Positions 27,868 to 37,130 of a DNA stretch of 64,000 nt are shown piece after piece (within the stretch, counting starts at the first letter, position 1; every line of letters starts with the position of its first letter). Position numbers and translations under genes: made by a program. The stretch spans positions 1 through 64,000 of the forward strand of contig CAWJIB010000009.1 of NCBI GenBank assembly GCA_963842835.1. The letters run 5' to 3'. The notes under the pieces were generated by a model. The model searched no databases. It saw only the letters and a list, made by a program, of their open reading frames with translations, and was not told where the DNA came from. This stretch comes from Roseiarcus sp963842835 (lineage in GTDB: Bacteria; Pseudomonadota; Alphaproteobacteria; Rhizobiales; Beijerinckiaceae).

Positions 27868-29989
27868 TTATTCAGCCGCGACGGCGCGCGGCTGTGGCTC
27901 GTCTGCCTCCTCGGCAGAGGCCTCATCGTCGTCGCCCGCGAGGAACTCCGGCAGCGCCTCAACCTCATCGGTCTGCGCGTCGGTCGCCAACTCGCTCACG
28001 GCCAGGCGCAGCGGCTCGGGCAGCCAGCCCGTGCCATCGAGCAGCCGTTCGGCCTCCTTCGCCATGTCGGCCTTCTTGAGGTGGTCGATCAGTTGCGCCG
28101 ATTGCTCGCCCTTCGCCTCACGTACTGCTTCGAGGATGCGGGGCTTGGTGACGCGACCGAGATAGTTGTCGATCGTCGGCCGCCAGCCGGCTTCCATCAT
28201 GTCGAGCCCGACCGCCCGCGCGAGCCGATCGGCCTGGGCGATACGGCGTCGGACGCCATGGACGGAAACGCCCGGGCCGCCATGACGATCGCCCTTCTCA
28301 TAGAGGGCGTTGACGCCGAACGACACGCAATGCGCCAGCAGGGCGCCTCGGCTGGCCTCGTCGAGAGCGGCGAGCCAGTCCCAGAGCGCGCCTCGTCCTT
28401 CGGCAGATCGGCCTTCCAGGCCTCGTGTCGCTCGGCGATCGCCTTGGCGGACGGGCTGTTCTTGAGGTCCGGCGCCTGGACGGGGAAGAAGACGTGCCGA
28501 ACGGAGGCTTCCAGGCAGGCGCCAGACGCACTGTGCTGGAACGTATCGAGGCAGAGTTTGTGCAGCAGCGCCGTCATTGCGACGTGCGGGTTGTTCGCCA
28601 CGGCGTCGCGCAGCGCCAACGTCCGATGCGCAGTCAGCTCGCTGACGAGCCGGTCGGGCAGGGGTCTGATGACGTCGTCCTCGTCCTCTTCCGGCTCGGC
28701 CTGGCCGCCGATGGTGATGACGGCGCGCTGTACGGCGGGCGAGGACGGTTCGGCGCTGTCGGGCATAGCGGCGTCGGTTCCCGCATCGCCTTCGCCGTCC
28801 GCGGTGGTCGGCGGTTCGTCTTCGGGCCGGACGTAACCGCGATCGACCGATAGGCTGCCGTCCGCGTCGATGCTGACGAAGACGCCGGCGCGCGCGATCT
28901 CGGCCGGATCGTAGATGGCCCGACGATGCTCGAATGCGGCGAGCGCCGCCTCGATCTCGCCGAGCCGCTCGTCCACCGCTTCAGGCAACTCGTCGGCGTT
29001 TTCGTATTCGGCTTCGAGCTTGGCATGTTCGGCGTTCAAGGCGTCGATCGTCGCTTGCTCCTCGGCCGTGAGGTCCGCAGTCGTCCCTTCAGCTCGCGCA
29101 GATGGTGGGCGTGGCCGTAGGGGAAGTCGACGGCTGCCTCGATCCACTTCCAGCCTTCGGCGGCGATGGTCGCCGCCTCGGCCTTCAGCTTCTCGGCGAC
29201 CAGGCCGTCGAGCAGGCCGACATTCTCCAGCCAGCCGCCATCGTCCTGCTGGAAGAGATCGCGCATGACGACGCCGCCAGCCGCCTCATAGGCTTCGAGG
29301 CCGACGAACAGCGCCCGTTTGTCGGAGGCCCGGACAGTGCGCTCCGTCAGCATGCGGCGGATCTGATAGGGCTCCTTGCTGTAGGACCGCTGGATCGCGT
29401 CCCAGACCTGCTCCTGACGGGCGTGATCGGTCGTCACGGCGAAGGCCATGAGCTGGTCCAGCGACATGCCGTCTTCGGCATAGACGGCGAGGAGCTTTTC
29501 CGAGACGGCGGCGAGGCGCAGCCGCTGCTTCACCACGTTCACCGCGACGAAGAAGGCTGCGGCGATCTCCTCCTCGGACTGGCCTTGCTCACGCAGCGTC
29601 TGGAAAGCGCGGAACTGGTCAAGCGGATGGAGCGGCGCGCGCTGGACGTTTTCGGCCAGGGAGTCTTCCTCGGCGACGCCGCCCTCGCGCACGACGCAAG
29701 GCACCGGGGCGGTCTTTGCGAGCCTCTTCTGCTTGACCAGCAGTTCGAGCGCCCGGTAGCGGCGGCCGCCGGCCGGAATCTCGAACATGCCGGTCTCCTG
29801 GCCTTTGGCGTCGAGCACCGGCCGGACGCTGAGGCTCTGCAGGAGCGTGCGCCGGGCGATATCCTCGGCCAACTCTTCGATCGAGACGCCGGCCTTCACG
29901 CGCCGGACGTTCGACTGGCTGAGCACCAGCTTGTTGAAGGGAATGTCGCGCGAGGACGACAGGGTGATCTTCTGAACGGCAGCAGCCAT
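27868..29989 (-). pseudogene. ParB/RepB/Spo0J-family protein, large, with two frame breaks
   Basis: An approximately 707-residue ParB-like protein. N-terminal ParB nuclease-fold motifs: FNKLVLSQSNVRRVKAGVS, EIPAGGRRYRALELL, and the arginine box ENVQRAPLHPLDQFRAF. An HTH segment follows (SEEEIAAAFFVAVNVVKQRL). The long acidic C-terminal region ends DEPQPRAVAAE. Two breaks need one extra base each, both at CCC runs (29085-29087 and 28380-28382). ATG 29989 gives MAAAVQKITLSSSRD. It belongs to the long plasmid ParB-like type found with ArdC and strawberry-notch genes, not the canonical ParA partner. The real gene is probably intact. Confidence 0.78.
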
Positions 29990-30050
29990 CGGGGTAGTCT
30001 CCGCGACGGGCGCCGAGAGCCTCTCTCTCGACCTCCAACCCGTCACGGAA
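29990..30050 (-). promoter_or_regulatory. Conserved structured leader of the parB-family gene
   Basis: On the transcript strand: GTGACGGGTTGGAG, then a hairpin CGAGAG-AGAGG-CTCTCG, then GGCGCC and a C-rich stretch up to the ATG. It is about 90% identical to the ardC leader at 31111-31170, with a compensatory change in the stem. Confidence 0.6.
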
Positions 30051-30147
30051 ACCGGCGCAGCCCTCTGACTCTCTCGCGGGCCGCAGACACGGAAAGCCGG
30101 AAAAGCGTAAGCACGCATGAGCGCTTTCACGTATCGGCGGCGCCGCA

Positions 30148-31110
30148 TCATGCAGCCTCTCGCTCATCGCTGTCGGAGGCCATAGCGGCGGGCCGCTGAT
30201 CCTCCGGCAGGAAGCCGAGGATGTAGTCGGCGGCCTTGCTCGCCTGTGAGGCGGCGCGGACGACGGCGCGGTTGTCCTCGCGCAGAACCTCGAGCCAGGA
30301 GGCGATGTAGTCGGCATGACGGACGGTTGGCGCGATACCGAGCGAGGCGCAGCAGAAGGCGGCGTTCATCTCGGCGACCAATTCCTCGAAGGCATACTTT
30401 TTCGTGCCGAAGGAGCCTGAGAGATCGCGGTTCAGCCGGTGGACTGCTCCACTTGCGTGCCCAAGTTCATGGAGCGCCGTCCTGTGCCAGTTGATCGCCT
30501 CGAAATAGGCCTGCGGAGGTGGGACCTGCACGAAGTCATGCCGTGGGTCGTAGAATGCCCTCTCGCCGCCGATTCGGAAATCCACGCCGGTCGCCCGGAT
30601 CAGCGCTTCCGCTCGCGGGAGGACGAGGCCGGTCTCGACCGGCGGCGCCACCGCCATCATCTCGTCCGGCAGGCCCTCGCATTGTGCTGTGTTGAAGACG
30701 GTGAAACGCTTCAGGAACGGGATTGCCTGCGCCTCTTCGCCCGTCTCTGCCGCGCGCCGCCGTTCGTCATCGGGCGTGAAGCGATCAGCATAGACGACGG
30801 TTGTGCCGCGCTCACCCTTGCGCACGTGGCCGCCAAGGCTCAGCGCTTGGCGGAAGGTCAACCAGCTCTGGCCGATAAAGCCGTGCTCGATGACGGCGCC
30901 CCAAAGAATGAGCACATTGATTCCGGTGTAGCGCCGCTGGGTTGAGGCGTTCCTGGGCATGGCGAGCGGCGCCTTCGCCGCGGCCGTTCCCCAGGGCTGG
31001 ACCCACGGGATGCGGCCGGCCTCCAACTCGGCGATGATCTTGTCGGTGATTTCGGCGTAGAGGCTCGTCCGGTCCCGGCCGGAACGGGCGCGAGCGGTGT
31101 TTCTGGACAT
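30148..31110 (-). CDS. ardC: ArdC-type antirestriction protein
   Basis: A 320-residue protein. The N-terminal ArdC ssDNA-binding domain shows SLYAEITDKIIAELEAGRIPW, YTGINVLILW and GHVRKGERGTTVVY. The C-terminal zincin-like metalloprotease domain carries HELGH at 214-218 and the downstream Glu in FEELVAEMNAAFC. ArdC proteins protect incoming single-stranded plasmid DNA and counter restriction of the transferred element. It precedes the parB-family gene in the same direction and has the same structured leader. Complete and in frame. Confidence 0.9.
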   Translation of the reverse strand: MSRNTARARSGRDRTSLYAEITDKIIAELEAGRIPWVQPWGTAAAKAPLAMPRNASTQRRYTGINVLILWGAVIEHGFIGQSWLTFRQALSLGGHVRKGERGTTVVYADRFTPDDERRRAAETGEEAQAIPFLKRFTVFNTAQCEGLPDEMMAVAPPVETGLVLPRAEALIRATGVDFRIGGERAFYDPRHDFVQVPPPQAYFEAINWHRTALHELGHASGAVHRLNRDLSGSFGTKKYAFEELVAEMNAAFCCASLGIAPTVRHADYIASWLEVLREDNRAVVRAASQASKAADYILGFLPEDQRPAAMASDSDEREAA

Positions 31111-31170
31111 CGCGGTTCTCCGCGACAGGCGCCGCGAGCCTCTCTCGCGGTCTCCAACCCGTCACGGGAA
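31111..31170 (-). promoter_or_regulatory. Conserved structured leader of ardC
   Basis: Transcript strand: GTGACGGGTTGGAG, hairpin CGCGAG-AGAGG-CTCGCG, GGCGCC, then a second hairpin CGCGG-AGAA-CCGCG that touches the ATG. The third pair of the first stem is C-G here but A-T in the parB leader, while the AGAGG loop is unchanged, which supports a real RNA structure. The second hairpin could hide the start region. Confidence 0.6.
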
Positions 31171-31649
31171 ACCCGTCCGCACTCTCACTCTCTTGGGGGC
31201 GTTGCGGGGTCTCCCCGCAGAAGGGGGTGCGCCGGTGACTTGGGCGCCGGCCAGGGGGAAGGCGTTCCCCCGCTCAGCCCGATGGCGTCGGCCAAACGGT
31301 TTCACCGAAATTTGGACGTTTGCATTGCGCCGGATTCAGGGCGGCACCTTCATGCTTCGCTCCGACCGTGATCGCGGGCCGATTCGCATTTTGGCATCGG
31401 CCTGCGAGGCATTAGTTTGCCAAGAGTCTACGTGGGAGTCCCAATAACTGTGCCCCTAAGCGGCATCGATCCTACGGGGACCGCAGTTTTCCACTTGTTG
31501 GATTGCAAAACCAAACGGTTTGCCGTAACTATTGCACCGAGGGCGTGTTATCCTGATCCTTAGTGTAGGGGACCTCTGGGATACGCTACATATTGAGCGG
31601 ATACCGATTTGAAAAAGACGACGAGGGGCGTTTTGAGGCGCAGTTATCG
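31171..31649. other. Divergent intergenic region with repeated CCAAACGGTTT
   Basis: About 480 bp between ardC (minus) and the dpd operon (plus). CCAAACGGTTT occurs at 31292-31302 and 31511-31521. The second copy sits inside a near-palindrome, GCAAAACC-AAAC-GGTTTGC. This could be an operator for the dpd operon. No gene is supported. Confidence 0.45.
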
Positions 31650-32615
31650 ATGACTTTGGTCGCATACAAGAGACGGTCCCCACATCCTGTACCGCGACCG
31701 GTCGCGGCGGTCATTACCATCTGTGCGCATCGAAAGAGGACACGACCGCCGTCTGAGGCGACGCCAGTTTCCTTGCCCGCTGGCCCGCAAGACGCCGTCC
31801 AAACTGCTTGGATCGAGAAGATCCAGAAGCTACCGCCGAACGGGGCCGCAGGCGCGCTTTATGCTGGACGTGGATTTCGGCTCGCCGCTCAGGCGGCGGA
31901 GATCGCCAAGGCCAAATTTTATATCCTTTCGGCCGGATTAGGCTTGGTGGCCTCCGACGAACAAGTTCCACTGTATGGGCTCACTGTCTCCGGCCGACAT
32001 GCTGAATCTGTCGCGACGCGAGTCGCAGGCGAATTCGATGGCGCCGCCTGGTTCTCCGGCCTGCTCTCGGGTCCGCACTCCGATCAATGGAGCGATGCGA
32101 TGGCTCAGGGATCAGGACGCGTGCTCATCGCGCTCACCCGCCCGTACGCCCAGATGGTGGGCAAAAGTTTGAGTGCATTAGAACCTCGAGCGTTGGCGCG
32201 ATTGCGAATTTTCGGCGCGTCCCTCGCACCGGCCTTGCCGTCGGCGCTGCGCCCGACGCTCGCGCCTTATGACGCACGGTTGGACGCGATCCTGCCCGGC
32301 ACTCGCGCCGACTTTTCCCAACGGGCCCTGCTCCACTTTGTCCGTTCGGTCGCCAGCAAATGCGACGCTCAGGACCGTGACGGCGATTATGCCGCCGTCG
32401 AGGGCGCACTTCGCGGTGTCGCGGCGCCCGATCGGCCGCGCCGGCCGCGTCGCACAGACGCCGAAATTCTTCAATTGATTTTGGCGCGCCTTCAGTCGCA
32501 GTCAGGTATTGCGCGAATCCTCCGGGCTCTTCGAGATGAAGAGGGCGTTGCGTGCGAGCAAGCGCGGTTCAGTAGACTCTACCGAACCGCCCTCCAGCAA
32601 CGGACAGCGGCATGA
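31650..32615 (+). CDS. YaaA/DUF6884-like protein heading the dpd operon (possible DpdC)
   Basis: A 321-residue protein from ATG 31650 (a TTG at 31593 would add 19 residues). The first half has the YaaA/DUF6884 pattern: a strand ending ITICAHRKRTRP, ALYAGRGFRLAAQAAEIA, FYILSAGLGLVASDE and a Pro-Tyr (VPLYGL). The second half is Arg rich, with a RARRTDAEILQLIL-type helix and a DNA-binding look. Its stop overlaps the next start (ATGA). In the Salmonella system DpdC converts preQ0 to the amide in DNA; this gene is the best positional candidate for that step, but I cannot confirm homology. It could instead be an accessory DNA-binding protein. Confidence 0.6.
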   Translation: MTLVAYKRRSPHPVPRPVAAVITICAHRKRTRPPSEATPVSLPAGPQDAVQTAWIEKIQKLPPNGAAGALYAGRGFRLAAQAAEIAKAKFYILSAGLGLVASDEQVPLYGLTVSGRHAESVATRVAGEFDGAAWFSGLLSGPHSDQWSDAMAQGSGRVLIALTRPYAQMVGKSLSALEPRALARLRIFGASLAPALPSALRPTLAPYDARLDAILPGTRADFSQRALLHFVRSVASKCDAQDRDGDYAAVEGALRGVAAPDRPRRPRRTDAEILQLILARLQSQSGIARILRALRDEEGVACEQARFSRLYRTALQQRTAA

Positions 32616-33751
32616 CGCGTCCGCGAAAAACCAAGGAAGACACCCTCGCTGTTCGCGCGGTCCGCACTGAACAGGCGGACAAAGCTGTCTACGCATTCTT
32701 CGTTGCCGGCGCTGACCTCCTGAAGATTGCCGAGATCAGCCGCGTCCACCGGGACGGCGACGGATCGCTACAAGGATTTCAGCGAAAGGGCATCAAAAGC
32801 CACGTCCAAGCGATCACGGAGTTTCTTGATCAGGGTCCCGTGCTTTTTCCGAACGCCATCATTCTCGCGATTTCGCCCCGGGCGCGCTTCACCCAGGCCC
32901 GGGGCGAAAAGCCCGGCGGTGACGTCAGATCCTGTGAGGCGGGGACGCTGCGGATCCCGCTGCCAAGCGACGGCTCGAAGGCCGCCTGGATTGTCGATGG
33001 GCAGCAGCGCTCGATCGCCCTGTCTCAGGCGCGTGATAAGAGCTTTCCCGTTCCTGTGGTGGCCTTCGTTTCAGAGGAATTGTCCGTTCATCGGGAGCAG
33101 TTCATTCTGGTCAACAAGGCCAAGCCGCTCGATCCGCGACTGATCAACGAATTGCTCCCTGAGGTGGATACAGCGTTTCCGCGGGACCTGTCGTCTCGGA
33201 AGATTCCGAGCGAGCTCGTTAATCTTCTCCAGAGCTCTCAGGGCTCTCCATTCCAAGGCCTCATCAAGAGGCTGTCTGAAGATTCCGCGACCGCCGTGGT
33301 CACTGACTCGGCGTTGATCAAGGCGATCCGCAACAGCATCAATAGCGCCCTTGGCGCTCTCGCCCCGTACAAGGCGACGGGAGATTGTCCCGCCGATGTC
33401 GATGCTATGTACAAAGCACTGGTCGCTTATTGGAGCGCCGTGCGCAGCGTCTTTCCGGAGGCATGGGGCCGCCCTGCGACCGAAAGCCGGCTTATGCACT
33501 CAGCGGGCATCGAGGCCATGAGCCTCTTGATGGACCGCATCATGTCGCGCGCCGCCCCTGGAACGGATTTGCAATTTCACGCCACCGAGGCTCTGACCCG
33601 TATCGCCCCGCACTGCCGCTGGACCAGCGGCAGGTGGCCGGAACTGCAGCGTGAATGGAATGAGATTCAGAACGTCGGACGCGACATCAAGCTCTTGTCC
33701 GGTCATCTGGCCCGTCTGGACCACATCCACGCCTTCGCCAAGGTGGCCTGA
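32612..33751 (+). CDS. dpdB: DGQQR-domain protein, DpdB-like copy 1
   Basis: A 379-residue DndB/DGQHR-family protein. Hallmarks are LQGFQRK (53-59) and WIVDGQQRSIAL with DGQQR at 129-133, followed by EQFILVNKAKPLDPRL, the same order as in ParB-like nucleotide-using DpdB/DndB proteins. DpdB works with DpdA to place preQ0 in DNA. It is coupled at both ends (ATGA with the previous gene, TGATG with dpdA). A second, diverged copy follows dpdA. Whether both are needed, or each has a different role, cannot be told from sequence. Confidence 0.82.
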   Translation: MTRPRKTKEDTLAVRAVRTEQADKAVYAFFVAGADLLKIAEISRVHRDGDGSLQGFQRKGIKSHVQAITEFLDQGPVLFPNAIILAISPRARFTQARGEKPGGDVRSCEAGTLRIPLPSDGSKAAWIVDGQQRSIALSQARDKSFPVPVVAFVSEELSVHREQFILVNKAKPLDPRLINELLPEVDTAFPRDLSSRKIPSELVNLLQSSQGSPFQGLIKRLSEDSATAVVTDSALIKAIRNSINSALGALAPYKATGDCPADVDAMYKALVAYWSAVRSVFPEAWGRPATESRLMHSAGIEAMSLLMDRIMSRAAPGTDLQFHATEALTRIAPHCRWTSGRWPELQREWNEIQNVGRDIKLLSGHLARLDHIHAFAKVA

Positions 33752-35040
33752 TGCGGTTCGTGTTCGCAGACAGCGTCGATACTGTCGACCCCGAGTATGA
33801 CTTCGTTGCAGATCGCAACGGCGCAGGCCGGTCGATCCATCGTGATGACCAGTATCCTCACGAATTCCTAGAGCAGGCGCCTTACGACGGGATCCTGGTT
33901 TCCCGCGGAATTGTCGGCGATGCGCGGCATCCAGGGAAATACTCCGAAGCTCAGTTGATGCGCTTTCGCCGCGAGGGCGCGCGACGGTTCCTACGCTATT
34001 CGCTCGAGCGCTTTCCAGGAAGCCTCCTGATGGGCGACTGCGGCGCCTTCACCTACCGAAATCTTCCGGAACCGCCCTACAAGGCGGAAGACACAGCCGA
34101 ATTTTATGCCGACGGCGGTTTTACTCACGGCTGTTCGCCTGATCATCTCATCTTCGACTTCGATGACGTAGACGTGACCCGAAGTTTCCACGACGTGCCT
34201 GAGGATGTGCGGCGTCGGTACGAAATCACGCTTCAGAATGCAGCTGAGTTCTACAAGGTCGGTGCGGGCATAGGCGGTGGGTTTACGCCAATGGGGGTAA
34301 TTCAGGGCTGGTCAGCCGATAGTATGGCGCAAGCTGCCCGCAATCTCGCAAGGATGGGCTACGATTACCTGGCAATCGGCGGCACGGTGCCTTTGAAGAT
34401 TGATCAGATCCGACGTGTCTTGTTCGCTCTGCGCGACGCCTTGCCCGACCGCGTACAGCTTCACTTACTAGGCTTCGGAAAGATCGAAGAATTGGCCGTG
34501 CTGAAACGATATGGCGTCGCCAGTTTCGACACGACGTCGCCGCTGTTGCGCGCTTTTAAGGATGGGCGGAAGAATTATTGGGTGCGGACGGCAGGGGGCG
34601 ACCTCTCATACTACACGGCGATACGCATTCCGCAGGCTACCGAGAACAACAAGCTCAAGCATAAGGCGCTGGAAGGCAGCCTCAATCAGGAGGACGCCAG
34701 GCGACTAGAGGACGTCGCGCTCCGTGCCGTGCGCGCTTACGCCGCCGGTACTGCGACCCTGAACGAGGGTCTTGATGCAGTGATGGAGTACTGGGCCGTT
34801 CTGAACTGGGACGAGGACGCCTCGCCCAGTCGCAGGGCGGACGCTACGGCCCGACAGCGCAAGGTATACGCCCATACTCTTGGCGATCGCCCGTGGGAGC
34901 GTTGCAGTTGCAGGGTCTGTCGGGAGAGCGGCGTCGAGGCTGTGATCTTCCGTACGTCCAATCGCAACAAGCGACGCGGCATCCACAATCTCCACGTCTT
35001 CCACACCCACTTGAGCGAATTCCGACAGGAGAGCGTATGA
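33751..35040 (+). CDS. dpdA: DpdA, DNA 7-deazaguanine transglycosylase (TGT-like)
   Basis: A 429-residue paralog of tRNA-guanine transglycosylase. The substrate/catalytic Asp lies in LMGDCGAFTY (D96), replacing the DSGGFQ-type motif of TGT. The second Asp is in VASFDTTSPLL (~260). The C-terminal zinc site is CSCRVC (385-390) plus a distant His (about 411 or 415). The glycine-rich GAGIGGGFTPMGVIQG matches the base-recognition loop region. It should exchange guanine in DNA for preQ0. Embedded between two DpdB-like genes and followed by preQ0 synthesis genes, it is very unlikely to be a tRNA enzyme. Complete. Confidence 0.92.
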   Translation: MRFVFADSVDTVDPEYDFVADRNGAGRSIHRDDQYPHEFLEQAPYDGILVSRGIVGDARHPGKYSEAQLMRFRREGARRFLRYSLERFPGSLLMGDCGAFTYRNLPEPPYKAEDTAEFYADGGFTHGCSPDHLIFDFDDVDVTRSFHDVPEDVRRRYEITLQNAAEFYKVGAGIGGGFTPMGVIQGWSADSMAQAARNLARMGYDYLAIGGTVPLKIDQIRRVLFALRDALPDRVQLHLLGFGKIEELAVLKRYGVASFDTTSPLLRAFKDGRKNYWVRTAGGDLSYYTAIRIPQATENNKLKHKALEGSLNQEDARRLEDVALRAVRAYAAGTATLNEGLDAVMEYWAVLNWDEDASPSRRADATARQRKVYAHTLGDRPWERCSCRVCRESGVEAVIFRTSNRNKRRGIHNLHVFHTHLSEFRQESV

Positions 35041-36125
35041 GCAAACATCACCTACTTCGGTTTGACGCGCTCGCGCCGGTTCAAAGTCCGAAGCTGACAG
35101 TTTTCACCTTCATTGCGAAGGCCGCAGAAATCTCACGCATCGCTCGAATCGAACGGGCCGGGCGCACCGACGGCGGTGCATTGCAGGGCTTCCAGCGGCC
35201 CCAGATTGCAAACCATATCCGCGAAATCCGTGATTATCTCGAAAAGCCGAACGCGATCTTGCCCAACTCCATCGTGGTGGCGTTCATTGGCCACGCCCGG
35301 TTGGAGTCGGCGGCGAGCCCGGAAGGTCGACTCCGGCAACTGGTCATTGACACGTCCAAAGGGCCGCCCGGCTGGATCGTCGATGGGCAACAGCGCTTTA
35401 CCGCGCTTTCCGAACTTCGCGGCCGTGACTTCGAGGTGCTCGTATCCGGCTTCCTCTGCGAGACGGAGGAAGAACTGCAAAAGCAGTTCATCCTCGTCAA
35501 TAACACCCGCCCGCTGCCCAAGGCGCTGGTCTATGAACTCCTCCCTCAGGTCGGCGATCTGCCGCCGCGGATGTCGAACCGTTCGCAGGCAGCGCTTGTG
35601 ACGGAGGCCCTTAACTATCGCAAGGGCTCCTCACTGAAAGGGCTGATCAAGCAGCAAACCAATCCAAAGGGGGTTATCCGGGACACGGTTCTGCAGCGGG
35701 TCATCATGAATTCCCTGAGTGACGGAGCACTGCGGCTCTACGCCAGCGAAAACAAGCTTCTGCTCGAGCAGGGCGTCACCATGATGAGCGAGTTCTACCA
35801 CGCGGTTCAGCATGTCTTCGCAGAGGACTGGGCCGGCAAGACGCCCAAGACGTCTCGGCTGATCCACGGCACCGGTATCATCGCACTCGGTTATGTCATG
35901 GACTTCCTCAACAGCGTCACAGGCGCTGCCTCGCGTGACGAATTCGCCCATGGCCTGCGATTGCTCAAAGGAAAGACTGCTTGGAGCGAGGGCGAGTGGG
36001 AGTTCGGCGCGGAACGCCGACGCTGGAACGGACTCCAGAACGTTCCATCCGATGTCCGTCAACTGTCGCTTCACCTAGTCCAGATCCTCAAGCGACGCCT
36101 TGCCGAATCAGCTAAGGCGGCCTGA
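35037..36125 (+). CDS. dpdB: DGQQR-domain protein, DpdB-like copy 2
   Basis: A 362-residue paralog of the gene at 32612. The motifs recur: LQGFQRPQ (49-56), PGWIVDGQQRFTAL with DGQQR at 116-120, KQFILVNNTRPLPKAL and the C-terminal RRRWNGLQNVPSD. The ATG overlaps the dpdA stop (ATGA). The two copies align along their whole length but differ at many positions, so this is not a recent duplication. They may form a heteromer around DpdA, or one may have become regulatory. Confidence 0.82.
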   Translation: MSKHHLLRFDALAPVQSPKLTVFTFIAKAAEISRIARIERAGRTDGGALQGFQRPQIANHIREIRDYLEKPNAILPNSIVVAFIGHARLESAASPEGRLRQLVIDTSKGPPGWIVDGQQRFTALSELRGRDFEVLVSGFLCETEEELQKQFILVNNTRPLPKALVYELLPQVGDLPPRMSNRSQAALVTEALNYRKGSSLKGLIKQQTNPKGVIRDTVLQRVIMNSLSDGALRLYASENKLLLEQGVTMMSEFYHAVQHVFAEDWAGKTPKTSRLIHGTGIIALGYVMDFLNSVTGAASRDEFAHGLRLLKGKTAWSEGEWEFGAERRRWNGLQNVPSDVRQLSLHLVQILKRRLAESAKAA

Positions 36126-36130
36126 CGGCG

Positions 36131-36763
36131 ATGAGTTACGCAGTCAAGGAGATTTTCTACTCGTTGCAAGGCGAAGGCCGCCACGCTGGCCGGCCGGCGG
36201 TCTTCTGCCGCTTCACCGGCTGCAACCTGTGGAGCGGGCGTGAGCGCGACAGGGCGACGGCGGTGTGCAACTTCTGTGACACCGACTTCGTGGGGGTCGA
36301 TGGTGATGGTGGCGGTCGGTTCAAAGATACACGGTCGTTGGCAAAGGCGATCGATCAAATGTGGGGCGGCGGCGGCGGTGGACGCTTTGTGGTCCTGACC
36401 GGCGGCGAACCGCTTCTGCAGGTCGGCAACGAGCTTGTGTCGGCCCTTCACGAACTCGGGTTTGAGATTGCGCTTGAAACCAACGGCTCGCTTGCGGCCC
36501 CAAGCGAGATCGATTGGATCACGGTCAGCCCCAAGGGCGCGACACCGCTAGTCCAGACCGCGGGAAGCGAACTCAAGCTCGTGTTCCCGCAAGCGGACGT
36601 AGATCCCACCGCGTTCGAGAACCTCGCCTTCACTCATTTTTTTCTTCAGCCGCTCGACGGCCCCGATCGTGAGGCGAATACAGCGGCCGCCGTCGATTAC
36701 TGCCTGCGCAATCCGCGCTGGCGCCTCTCTTTGCAGACCCACAAACTCCTCGGGATTCCATGA
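36131..36763 (+). CDS. queE: 7-carboxy-7-deazaguanine synthase
   Basis: A 210-residue radical SAM enzyme. The cluster motif is CX14CX2C (C31, C46, C49: GCNLWSG ... AVCNFCD), the longer spacing found in many QueE proteins. It is preceded by EIFYSLQGEG and RPAVFCRFTG and followed by the SAM-binding VVLTGGEPLLQ and ALETNGSL. It converts carboxytetrahydropterin to 7-carboxy-7-deazaguanine, the second dedicated step to preQ0. It lies 5 bp after the second dpdB copy and overlaps queD, so it is dedicated to DNA modification here. Confidence 0.95.
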   Translation: MSYAVKEIFYSLQGEGRHAGRPAVFCRFTGCNLWSGRERDRATAVCNFCDTDFVGVDGDGGGRFKDTRSLAKAIDQMWGGGGGGRFVVLTGGEPLLQVGNELVSALHELGFEIALETNGSLAAPSEIDWITVSPKGATPLVQTAGSELKLVFPQADVDPTAFENLAFTHFFLQPLDGPDREANTAAAVDYCLRNPRWRLSLQTHKLLGIP

Positions 36764-37113
36764 AAATTACTCAAGCCTTTAGCTTCGAAGCGGCCCACCG
36801 ACTGCCGAAGGTTCCAGACACTCACCGCTGCCATCGCATGCACGGGCATTCATACCGCGTGGAACTTCGCCTCGACGGCCCAGTCGATCCGCACACGGGG
36901 TTCGTCGTCGATTTCTTCGACGTGGAGGCGGCCTTCAAGCCGATTCTGAACCGCCTCGACCATCACTGCCTCAACGAGGTCGAAGGCCTTGAGAACCCGA
37001 CCGCCGAAAGCATTGCGATGTGGATATGGGGCTGCACTAAGCCGTCCCTGCCGCAGATGACCGCGGTCGTGGTCTACGAAACGCCCAATTCCTGGGCGGA
37101 ATACAACGGCTGA
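36760..37113 (+). CDS. queD: 6-carboxytetrahydropterin synthase
   Basis: A 117-residue QueD/PTPS-family enzyme. The zinc ligands are His13 (FEAAHRL) and CHRMHGH (24-30), with C24 as the catalytic Cys. The later DHHCLNEV and PTAESIAMWIW blocks are typical. It makes carboxytetrahydropterin from dihydroneopterin triphosphate. Its start overlaps the queE stop (ATGA). No GTP cyclohydrolase gene is present in the cluster, so the substrate must come from the host folate pathway. Confidence 0.95.
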   Translation: MKITQAFSFEAAHRLPKVPDTHRCHRMHGHSYRVELRLDGPVDPHTGFVVDFFDVEAAFKPILNRLDHHCLNEVEGLENPTAESIAMWIWGCTKPSLPQMTAVVVYETPNSWAEYNG

Positions 37114-37130
37114 CGCCGTCGGAGCCCTTT

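Noticed and set aside
31200..31640. preQ1-type riboswitch before the dpd operon
   Set aside because: No preQ1 aptamer-like C-rich loop and A-rich tail could be found; only short repeats are present.
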